Shown here: positions 1 to 9,185 of the stretch, one piece after another | Position numbering within the stretch: the stretch's first letter is position 1 | Layout: every line of letters starts with the position of its first letter | Assembly: GCA_027596945.1 (NCBI GenBank) | Contig: JADGJH010000628.1 | Span: 1-15,917, forward strand | Reading direction: 5' to 3' | Length of the DNA stretch: 15,917 bases | DNA from: Physocladia obscura | Lineage: Eukaryota; Chytridiomycota; Chytridiomycetes; Chytridiales; Chytriomycetaceae | Position numbers and translations under genes: made by a program | The notes under the pieces: generated by a model | Databases searched by the model: none | Told to the model about the DNA's origin: nothing | The model's input: the letters and a program-made list of their open reading frames with translations, nothing else

Positions 1-123
1 TCCAAATCTTTAATGAAAGCTTTGTATTTCAATTCCTAATTATTGTACACAGAGAATTAATGGACTAATTATATTTGACAGTTAATTATTCCAGATTGTT
101 GCCACTGGTTATGGAATTTTAAC
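1..123. other. AT-rich sequence outside the left repeat arm
   Basis: AT-rich DNA with no open frame of note and no CpG that I can see. It lies outside the left arm of the inverted repeat and shows no match to the sequence outside the right arm, so the repeat boundary near base 124 looks real. I see no gene, RNA gene or terminal motif here. Confidence 0.5.
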
Positions 124-842
124 AGAGTTGAGAGAGTTTTTTATTTGTGAAGATTCTACACAAAAAAAGGAAATCCAGAACCCTCTTTATAGCTTTTTTT
201 GTACTTGAGACACCTTTGAATTTGAAATAGTATTTTAAATAGATCAGTATAAAGGCATCTTTGAGTTTTTCTCTTCAATGAAAATATGTTTGAGAAAAAT
301 CAAACAAATATGTTTTTTCTGTCATTGTTTATAACTCAATATGATTGATGTCATAGGGAATGGCAGTTGGTTCTTTCACTTAGTTTAGACAAATCACTGT
401 TCTGTTTAGTTAATAAATAGCTTAACATCTTTATTAATAAACTAAAGTTGACTGTTCCAACAGTGAATACATGTGTTGTGGCCATCAGCATATTCAGATT
501 TGTTGGTACAAGTGACTGTGGGATGCCTCCATAGTATTTTGCAACTGTCTTTTGTCTTTTCTACATTTTCTAAATGTTTTTATTGACTTCTAATACAATT
601 ATTTATGAAAATGCTTATGTTCAAAACCCTTTCTTCTCAATGGTTCTCTGTTGATTCTGGTGGCACCTCTACAGTAGTATATCACAGTAAGAACAACAGA
701 TCAGTTGAAACAGCATTAGTTTAATCTTTTTATAAAGATTGTTTGCTTTTATCAACTGCACATAAATAAAGCTATTTTTATATTTTAACTTTATTAAAAT
801 AAACTTAAGACAAACAATTTATTTCTTTTATTTGAGAAGAAA
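124..842 (+). repeat. Left arm of a ~0.7-0.8 kb inverted repeat
   Basis: Read forward, this block matches the reverse complement of 14069-14868 almost base for base. The outer edge begins AGAGTTGAGAGAG and the inner edge ends near TTTGAGAAGAAA. By eye the two arms differ at scattered single bases, with one length difference: the right arm carries roughly 80 extra AT-rich bases. The block has no CpG that I can find, no long open frame, and several AATAAA-like motifs. I see no terminal inverted repeat, target-site duplication or TG...CA ends, so it cannot be placed as a MITE, a solo LTR or a retroposon. It is best described as one copy of a dispersed non-coding repeat family. Confidence 0.9.
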
Positions 843-874
843 CAAATAAACCTTAAATTAAGGAAGATTTATAC

Positions 875-1340
875 TTGTTTTGTAATACACATCTCTCACC
901 ACAGAGTTGCATATACTTCAACAAGGTTTGTCAAGCAGCCCCAGCGCAATCATGTTCTTGCAGCATAATAAGCTTGCTCTGTGCCAATTTGAATAGTGCC
1001 TGGTTCCTGATTGTATTTGAGTACTTCAAAAGGATGATTGTGACTTCTTTTGGAAGGCATTATTTGACCACGATCAGATATTGGCTTGAATACTTGCAAA
1101 GTTCCAGTTTTCCCAACTTTGATGAACAGTTCAAGATTGTCTGCAGTCAGATGGTCATGTTGTTTTTTGCCCCAAGCAACTCCGGGTTCATCAGTGGTGA
1201 TCATGATTTCTCTTGCAATGTGTGGCCAAATTATGTTGAACACTTTGCTGTAGAAATCCTTACCAGAGCTCAAGTCAATGTGGACAGTAGTATTATTTGC
1301 AATTTGTTGGGGAAAACTTGTGCACAGAGACTATGACACT
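875..1340 (-). pseudogene. Unrecognised decayed coding relic
   Basis: A minus-strand frame is open from about 1310 down to 950 (stop), roughly 120 codons. It has protein-like composition, including the stretches IIWPHIAREIMITTDEPG and LFIKVGKTGTLQVFKPISD. Upstream, the reading seems to continue in another frame through VIVSVHKFSP (near 1340-1310), so a frameshift near 1300 is likely. The plus strand over the same bases is also open (875-1336) but reads as a Cys/Phe-rich shadow. The relic points toward the left repeat arm, just as the CR pseudogene at 13147 points toward the right arm. CpG is nearly absent. I do not recognise the family; a mobile-element origin is inferred from the surroundings only. 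Confidence 0.4.
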
Positions 1341-1706
1341 GTTGGAAACAATGTTTTGTCTGTCAAAGTGAGGATTGACTCTGGTTCAGTTGGTACACAA
1401 TCAGTTGGCTCTTGTGCAGTTGATGCATGATCTGTTGGGTTTTTGTTGCATCCATAGTAGTGGTCTTATACTCTGACAGAGACTTTGAGGATGGATTGCA
1501 GAAATCCCCAGAATTCAGTTTGGCAGAACACCCACAAATAATTTCCCTCAAGTGTTTTCACAAGGATGACGAAAAAAAAAGGAAAAAGGAAAAAAAAAAA
1601 AAACTAAACTAAAATCAAATTAAATTAAACGTCAGTTTTTTTGCTTCCACCTCTCAATATCACACTTAATCACTCACTTTTCCTGAAAAAAATATACAAG
1701 CTCCAC
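1341..1706. other. Non-genic spacer with A-rich tract
   Basis: This stretch holds short open frames on both strands (for example minus 1551-1363, rich in Gln, Ser and Thr) and nothing I recognise. An A-rich tract with a few G interruptions covers about 1570-1602, followed by repeated AAATTAAA-like sequence to about 1630. It could be the decayed tail of a retroposed element lying on the plus strand, or simple low-complexity DNA. The CpG-rich gene island starts just after it, at the end of the F-box/LRR gene. Confidence 0.4.
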
Positions 1707-4191
1707 TTAAAAACATTTTCCCTTATACCTTTTCAAACGAGAACTTCTGCGCAACGCATTTGGCGGCACAGGTGGTGGTGGACTGAAAACGGGTCTCGAA
1801 ATCGTTCCCACTCTCGCAATTCTGGGTGCAGCTGGTGCTACAGACGATGCTGGCACTGGCAGATTAAGCGGCGACGACAAAAATCCGACAGAATCCAAAG
1901 GTGCAGATTTTGATCCTGACAGCAAAGAGTTCAGTGCAAGAGGCAACGATGAAGATGAAGACAAACACACTTTTTTGGATGGCACAGATTCTTCGAACAA
2001 TCCAGATGATTCGGAAGAAATTGAAGAGAAAACGCGTTTTTGCCCAAAAACCAAAGGACCAACAAATTCTCTGAGTGGCGCAAAAATACTACTTTTGATC
2101 GCTGCATAAGTTCTTGAAAACAAATTTGGTATAGCTGCTGGAGATGAAAACGAATTATCGCTGATAGTATCATCAGTCATTGTATCAGTTTTGTTGTTTT
2201 TTTCATTGTTATCTGCTTCTATATTTAAAATCGGTCCTTCAACTTCAGTTGTTGTTGGCAGGCCACTTTTATTTTCCTTAGAGGTTCCTTTTGCCATCGA
2301 ATTGATTGGAACCCCTTTTTTAAACGTAAATTTGACTTCAGCGAAGGTATAGTCTGTTGTCAGTTTTTTAGTCCTGAAAAACTCCACAATTTCTTCATTG
2401 AGCGGAGCGTTAAAGCAATTCCCAGACAGTCGAAGCTCACGAAGTTCATTCATCAAAATAATTTCAGTCGGAGGAAATCCAGTCAATTTGTTACCATCCA
2501 AACAGAGACTCTTGAGGTTGGCCAACTTGCCAAAAATAGGTGGAATTACACCAGTGAATTTGTTATTTGAAAGTTTCAAAGTCGTCAAGTAAATTGAAAC
2601 ACCAATCATTTTTGGGATTTCACCAGAAAGCAGGTTATTGGAAACATTAAGCTTAAACAACTTCGGTGTGAATAATGTTGGAGGAAGTGTGCCCTCAAAT
2701 CTGTTGTACTTAAAGTCCCATGAGAATCTGTATTTCTTGGGAGCACCTTTAATGGGACCAGTATACTCGTATTCATTGAGGGTGAAAATTTCCAGAGTCT
2801 TAATACCAAAGACATTGTCAGGAAGACGACCAGTAAGACTATTATGAGACAGATCCAAGTTTTTGAGAAGACGAAGCGAACCAAACTGATCCGGGAGAGG
2901 TCCCGTGAGATTGTTGTGACTCAAGTTCAAATTTTTGAGAACTTTCATTTCAAGCATTTTGTCAGTTAATGGACCTTCCACTTGGCAGTACGACAAGCTC
3001 AGAGAAACAAGTTTTGAAAGTTTCCAGAAACAAGCAACCGGAACACCCGTGAGATTGATTTTGTCAAGCTTCAGATCTTCCAAGTTTTTGAGTTGAAGTA
3101 ATGAGTTAATGGATTCAACACCGACGTGTGAACAGTCAGAAAGATTGAGTACATTCAGAGAAGGAGCAAGCTTAACAATAGAGGCTGGGAGCTTGCCATG
3201 CAAATTTTTGTTTAAGCTGAGGTCAAGTACTTTGAGTTTATCGAGAAGGCTGAGATTTGGGAATTTGAAGATTGGTTTCTCGTTGTTGAGAATCTTTGCC
3301 TGATTGAAACCTAACCCAACGAGATTGGAACGTGCAACAAGGTTGTCGTTTAAAATAGTTGGGGGCAATGACACACCACGGAAGTGCTTCAGCTTCGGCA
3401 AGGTTTTTGCGGCGAGGACAGCAAGACTTTCGTTGCGGTCTTGTTTGCGCATGGTAGCAGGCCTGTTGTCCGCACGCGAGAAACAGCATACCATCTGCAA
3501 ACCAGCAAAGGCAGCATCCGCATATACGCGCCAGTAGCCCGGGGGGAGAATTAGAGCCGTCTTCCAGAAGTCATTAAACTGGGCTAGTTAATTTATAGAG
3601 GTATTAGTTCTTTTACTTATATACAAAGAGAACAAGACCAACCTCCTCCGTCGCCAACGGCAGAGACGGAACTCATGACGGCAACGGCGGTAGATACGGC
3701 AGTATCCATGCCAACGTTACGTAGGTTGCGGTCGGTGTAGGGGGTTGATAAAGCCGCACAGCCAATCGCAGCGTTTATATGCACAGCCGGGCACATTGCG
3801 CAACTTGTAGCGGCGGCAGATACACAAAAATTGCTTCTAGTAGCTCGACTGCCATGCCTTCCAGTCGCGCGTGCGTTTTAGTCAAGGTGCTAGTTCCGTT
3901 TGTGCGAACAACACCGGTATTTGCCTTGTCAATATCCGTATCCGAATCACTGTTTGCTGGGTTGTTGTGAATGTTCCTTTCCTGTTTGCTGCGCTGTGCT
4001 CTAAGCAACTGCGAGCGCTCCCACTTCTTTGCTGCAACCGCCGCGTCCTCCGCTTTCTTCGAGAGCCGTGCGGCCTTCTGCGCCAAGGTCTCCAACGTGC
4101 TGTCTCTTTGGAGCCGAGTAACTGCTGGTTTTGCTCTGTTCATAACTTCATCGCTCGCCTTATGTCTTTTTGCTGGTTGAATCAAGTACAT
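1707..4191 (-). CDS. F-box / leucine-rich-repeat protein with one apparent frameshift
   Basis: Likely substrate-recognition subunit of an SCF-type ubiquitin ligase. Translation starts at ATG 4191. Residues 1-105 are basic and Ala/Lys-rich with a probable coiled coil. An F-box-like motif follows (VELLEAIFVYLPPLQVAQCARLC, nt ~3861-3781). The first frame then hits TAA at 3777-3775, but a sensible reading (INAAIGCAALSTPYTDRNLRN) resumes two bases out of register, as if one TA of an ATATAA run were extra. A 41-nt intron (3624-3584, GTATAT...CTAG) restores the main frame at DFWKTALILPPGYWRVYADA. About 11 plant-type LRRs (LxxLxLsxNxLtGxiP) lie between nt ~3245 and ~2390. The tail is Ser/Pro-rich and ends with PPPPVPP and the basic RRSSRLKRYKGK. 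Length would be about 810 aa. The break may be a real mutation, an assembly error or an unseen splice. A separate LRR gene starting at ATG 3494 or 3452 is the alternative. Confidence 0.75.
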
Positions 4192-4278
4192 TCTCTAGCG
4201 TTGACTTATGTTGCGGTCTGCTCAGCGTCTGAATGTTGTTTTGGTTTTGTCAAGTTTTTTGCTTAGTCAAAACCATCC

Positions 4279-5759
4279 TCAACTTTCATCATTGTACAAC
4301 CAACTATACTCTAAAAAAGCAAGCCCAGTATAACACTGCATTGCTTCTAAGCTGTTCACTCCGGACACTAATTTTCTTGCATTCTCCGATATCTTTCTTG
4401 CCGAATCATCATGTAGGACAAGCCAAACCAGTTTTTCATCCAAGTCACTGAAATCAAGGCGCACAGGCACATAGTGTACCCATGGAACAAGCTGTGACAT
4501 GAAAAAATCGTGAAACACGCCGGCATAGAGAACAACACTTTTTGTACTCAGGTACCATTGCATACGACCAGGCCATGTGTTTCCATCAACGACCAAAAGA
4601 TATTTAAAGCGTGTTGCAGTTTTGTGCTGGACATATGATTTGTATGGATATTCCTTGATAAAAGATTCAATGAAAGAGAGCGACATTGCATTCATGACAA
4701 CATTGAATCCGACATCAACTGCCACTGTTCCTAGCAAACAATCATTTCGATTTTGATTGCTTATATAATAATGAGCAGTAAAAATGTAACCAAATAAAAT
4801 AAAAACCTCAAAGGTAAACACAAAGAACTATTCTTCAAAGCCCATAACGCTGAATCTTGTGTTTTGCCAGCATCAAAAACCATCCAAGGAAACCGGGCCC
4901 GAAACTTCCTCTCCCAGTCAATAAGACGCGTCCGATGAAACCGTCGCCACCCGGTTCCATAATCATAAACACCCCCTGTTGTACTACCCCTCCAAAATAA
5001 CACATTCAATTTATCTTTCCACTCAACAACATCAACAAACTCCTGCATCCGACGAGCCTCGGCCGCGTGATATTCAGCTGGAATAAGAATATCTGCAAAA
5101 CAAGCAATCTTTGCACGCGAAAAAACTGGTGCATTGATCGACTGCACTACAAAACGCCACGGATGCTGAGAAAAAAATGCATGCGTCTCGCGAATTTCTG
5201 AAGGAAATGTTTTCGCAATGCATTTGCTGTACTTCGGAAGGTCTTTTGGTGACGCGTACTTAACACGTTGTTTGCGGCTGCTGCTGCTGCTATTTTTATA
5301 ATCGAAGTCATTTTTGTTGCTGTCGTCGGCGGGCAGGATGACAGGATAGTCAATATTGGTAACAGCATAAATGAAAGATTTTTCACGTGGAAGAATATGA
5401 GCGATTGGTGAAAAAACGTTTTCGGGATTATAGGAAAATGAGGAATTCATGAATACACCGATATTTATGAACGAAACATTGTACTCGTTAGGTGTGTGTT
5501 GAAGTTGAAGAATTAAATCAGAATTGATTAGACCGGAAGATATCCATTCATTTAGATCTAAATATAATTGAGTGTAGAAGGCAGAAGAGAAGTGTGGGCA
5601 TGACTTATTTAAAGCAAACTCGCGCCATATATTAAAATTTTGGGGTGGACATCGATTAAAATATGCAGTATATTCAAGATCTGCGTTTGCACAGCTCCGC
5701 TCAATAGAGTTTTTAAGACATGTCATCACAAGTGCTTGACAAGCTTGTCTTGATTTCAT
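4279..5759 (-). CDS. GT90 / CAP10-like glycosyltransferase
   Basis: Putative glycosyltransferase of the CAP10/GT90 group, which in fungi and animals includes capsule xylosyltransferase-like and POGLUT/Rumi-type enzymes of the secretory pathway. Two exons: 5759-4822 and 4759-4279. The 62-nt intron (4760-4821, GTGTTT...ATAAG) closes in phase 2, giving 472 aa. Family marks: FVVQSINAPVFSRAKIACFADILIP (around residues 203-227), FWRGSTTGG (255-263), FHRTRLIDW (274-282), VDGNTWPGRMQWYLSTKSVVL (370-390), then DFF...LVPWVHYVPV and a C-terminal YTGLAFLEYS. Asn-, Ser- and Lys-rich loops interrupt the N-terminal half. I see no signal anchor at the N terminus, and an in-frame TAA lies just before ATG 5759, so either an upstream exon is missed or the protein is unusual. 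The acceptor substrate cannot be told from sequence. The F-box/LRR gene follows 87 bp downstream on the same strand. Confidence 0.85.
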
Positions 5760-5827
5760 GTTTGCAGTTTATGTGGAGAAAGTGCCAGTCAGGTTTTTTT
5801 TTTTTCTTTTTGTTTGAAGTCACAAAA
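5760..5827. promoter_or_regulatory. 68-bp divergent intergenic promoter
   Basis: The only DNA between the start codons of the GT90 gene (minus) and the WD40 gene (plus). It holds a pure T run of about 12 at 5795-5806 followed by CTTTTTG, and no TATA box that I can see. Both transcripts must start inside this gap or within the neighbouring gene, so the two genes probably share one nucleosome-free, poly(dA:dT)-type promoter. That sharing is inference from spacing. Confidence 0.5.
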
Positions 5828-7357
5828 ATGGCAAATCGCAAACCAAATTATAACAGCACGCAGCTCAGTATCCGTGAAAACCACCAACGTCGTGTAAATC
5901 ACGCCGCAGCAATTTTAAATACCACAGATGTATCGGAATTGTCTGCCAGCTTTCTGATTGCAACCGCTGGATCTGGTCAGGTGAGACCATCAATACCATG
6001 ATGATCTCATAAAATTAAAAAAGCTGACTGTCCGAAATCACCACCAAGGTCAATGTTTATGACAACAACTATTGTGGTGAAGGTGCTTTTGATCTCGTGT
6101 GCCAGCTTGCTCTTTCCGTCTCAAACTTGGAATTCATATCTGTGTCCAAACATGATGAGTCCAAGAACGAAGATCACCATTGCGAAGTTGCCGCCATTAA
6201 TCACGATAGTTGTTTTCCTATTCAGGCTACTTGCTTGGCATGGATTGACATTGGTGATGATTTGCTGCTTGTCGTTGGCGATGAGATTGGGTTTATTCGC
6301 ATTGTCAGCTTTTCTCGGTCGAAAGAAATGGCGCGTTTTGAGTTGTCAAAATGTACGATTCGTAAAGAAAAGACGGAAAAAACGAAAGTCAAAGCTAATC
6401 GCGATAATATAATGCCTTGTTCAAACTGCAGATACAATCACAAATATATCTGTGGCAGCTACAAATGGCCATAAACTCTTCAAATTACTTGTTTCGACAA
6501 AAGGCGAGGCTTCTTCCCTATGGATGATAGACCATATAAAATTTAGCTACATGAAAGCTTTTGAATTCGAATCCACTTATGCAGTAATAGACACTCATAA
6601 AAAATCTTTATTTTGCTTAATTGTTTTTTAAAAATTACAGATTTTTTCGCCAGATGCCACTTGCATTGTTTATGCAGACAAATTTCGAAATATTAAAATT
6701 ATTTTTCTAGCTGAAGACCAACAGGAAGAGTTCAATGCCAAAAAGGCGCCGATATTTTTTAAATCGCTACATGCGCAGAAAATAGGTTCCTGAAAAACTT
6801 TTTATGTGTACCTTCGTTTTTTAACTTAAAAAAATGACGTCTGGATTTACTTAGAATACATGGTAATGTACGGGGATGGTCAAATATTGACCAAATCAAA
6901 AGACGGATGCATTTCAGTCTCATCATTGAGTGAGCGGAAGGTGAAAAACAACCCACCTGTTACTGAAGCGTGAACTAAAACATAGTTAAGTCATATAGTT
7001 TATTTTCCACAGAATCAAACAGTCAATGTTTTGCAGTCGAGTGAGTAATTTTCAAATTTTTAAAAAATTTAAAATCTGAACAACGTATTGGAAGTCAATC
7101 CAACGATCGTATATTCACTGTCTCAAAAACAAACTGCTGTGTGAATATTTATAGAGTCAAAACTGGTAAGCTTGAAAAAAAGCTTCAGATCAAACCCGGA
7201 ATGGTAATTCTTCATTGTCTATTTATTGACAGGTTATATCTATATATATATCAATTTTTTTGTTGTGTCTTTTGAATTTGACGGCTAAATTGAATTTTCC
7301 TGCAGATATTTGTTTTGTGTTGGCGAAGGCGGTCTTGTGGTTCGAACAAAAATATGA
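5828..7357 (+). CDS. Eight-exon WD40-repeat beta-propeller protein
   Basis: A 351-aa WD40-type scaffold. Exons: 5828-5980, 6049-6361, 6432-6583, 6641-6785, 6855-6929, 7013-7040, 7095-7232 and 7306-7357. The seven introns are 54-83 nt, begin GTGAGA, GTAAAG, GTAATA, GTTCCT, GTGAGC, GTGAGT and GTTATA, and all phases close. Blade-like strands follow one another: FLIATAGSGQVNVYD, CLAWIDIGDDLLLVVGDEIG, ITNISVAATNGHKLFKLLVS, IFSPDATCIVYADKFRNIKI, MVMYGDGQILTKSKDGCISV, CFAVDQSNDRIFTVSKTNCC with VNIYRVKTGKL, and YLFCVGEGGLVV. Canonical WD dipeptides are mostly missing. The GDGQILTKSKDG blade recalls the GDLILSKS stretch of EED/ESC, and LRWD1 is another candidate, but neither can be asserted. An AATAAA at 7365-7370 follows the TGA at once. 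The 28-nt exon 6 is unusually small. Exon boundaries near the 3' end are less certain than the first four. Confidence 0.75.
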
Positions 7358-7364
7358 TGAATAT

Positions 7365-7370
7365 AATAAA
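7365..7370 (+). terminator. Poly(A) signal of the WD40 gene
   Basis: AATAAA eight bases after the TGA at 7355-7357 on the same strand. The next gene on this strand starts at 7485, leaving about 115 bp for the cleavage site and the next promoter. This is a motif match only. Confidence 0.5.
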
Positions 7371-7484
7371 GAGCTGAAAAAAAGACAATGTAACTGACGT
7401 ATGCCTTCCACGCCCTGTTTTTGAATTCCAACGTGTCAAAATTGGGGTTCAAAAGGAAAACAATTTCAAAAATTGACAGCAAAA

Positions 7485-8486
<1,002 letters not shown>

Positions 8487-8496
8487 TTGTTCTGGA

Positions 8497-8502
8497 AATA
8501 AA
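8497..8502 (+). terminator. Poly(A) signal of phosphomannomutase
   Basis: AATAAA ten bases after the PMM stop, inside the 18-bp gap before the stop of the convergent minus-strand gene. Cleavage downstream of it would put the PMM 3' end inside the neighbour's coding region, so the two transcripts should overlap tail to tail. Confidence 0.55.
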
Positions 8503-8504
8503 TG

Positions 8505-9139
8505 TTATGCTTTATTACTCTGGCCCCATAAGAATGCAGCCCCAGCACCCAAGACCATGCCGCACGTATTTATAACAAAACTTGAACCAAGAGCAAATTC
8601 TTCGTTCGCAAAATAAACACCAAATTGGAAGACTTTGAGAAGGCCCAAGCACCGATGAATGAGACGGCGCTCCCCCAAATGTGATGTGCGGAGAGCGTGA
8701 ATAGAAAGGTACACAACAATTGCGTCGGACGGAATAGTGTAAGACACTTGGAAGAGAGAATCAGAGACTACAGCAGCAAGCGTTTCGAGGGACTCAAAGG
8801 CGGGACTCGAGAATTGCGTACTGCTTTTTTCTTGATTCTCAAGAAGTTCGGCACGGGAGATGGCGGAGTTGAGAAGAGACTGAATTGAAGAACCTCCGCC
8901 TGGAAGAATATATTATGCAGTATTATTTGCTGTTTAATTTGTGGTTGTTTGAGCACTCAACGGTTGATGACACTGTTGGACAGAACTTCGACCGGCATCA
9001 ACGTGTTGACCACTACAGCAGCCGACGACGCGAAAACGTGATAGAAAAGCCAGGCGCCTTCGAACCATCCGATTTTATGATCAACACGTTCAGAGATGTG
9101 TTTGCCGTTGTCCGAACTGTTGTGGCTGTTTACTGCCAT
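8505..9139 (-). CDS. Unrecognised 190-aa putative membrane protein
   Basis: Two exons: 9139-8962 and 8899-8505. The 62-nt intron (8900-8961, GTTGAG...CCAG, phase 1) removes an in-frame TGA and leaves one clean frame of 190 aa, which supports the gene. I chose ATG 9139 (MAVNSHNSSDNGK) because the longer open frame runs past the divergent gene's start. Likely hydrophobic segments: about residues 27-48 (GAWLFYHVFASSAAVVVNTL), 108-124 (IPSDAIVVYLSIHAL) and 160-184 (FVINTCGMVLGAGAAFLWG). Between the first two is a soluble Ser/Glu-rich stretch with NSAISRAELLENQEKSS. A basic pair of helices (HLGERRLIHRCLGLLK) precedes the last segment. I do not recognise the family and assign no function. It shares a 46-bp promoter with the NEDD8 E1 subunit and converges on phosphomannomutase. 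Confidence 0.75.
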
Positions 9140-9185
9140 TGAAATTTTTTGATTTCGCAATTTTCTGCATTTCCAACTTTTCAAA
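9140..9185. promoter_or_regulatory. 46-bp divergent intergenic promoter
   Basis: All the DNA between the start codons of the minus-strand membrane protein and the plus-strand NEDD8 E1 subunit. It is T-rich on the plus strand (for example AATTTTTTGATTTCG) and shows no TATA box. With so little room, one or both transcripts must start inside the other gene's 5' region. Shared control is inferred from spacing alone. Confidence 0.45.

Noticed and set aside
1570..1602. A-rich tract as proof of a retroposed gene
   Set aside because: No recognisable source sequence precedes it and no target-site duplication is visible; A-rich low complexity is common in this AT-rich genome.
1641..3537. Plus-strand and other minus-strand frames over the LRR region
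   Set aside because: The single 597-codon minus-strand frame has regular LRR spacing throughout; the others show no domain and are short.
3775..4266. Plus-strand open frames over the F-box exon
   Set aside because: They are Cys/Phe/Ser-rich shadows of the minus-strand frame, which carries an F-box motif and joins the LRR protein.
7251..7482. Overlapping minus-strand frames upstream of PMM
   Set aside because: Phe/Tyr/Ile-rich frames from AT-rich intron, exon 8 and spacer DNA of the WD40 gene; no start context or similarity.
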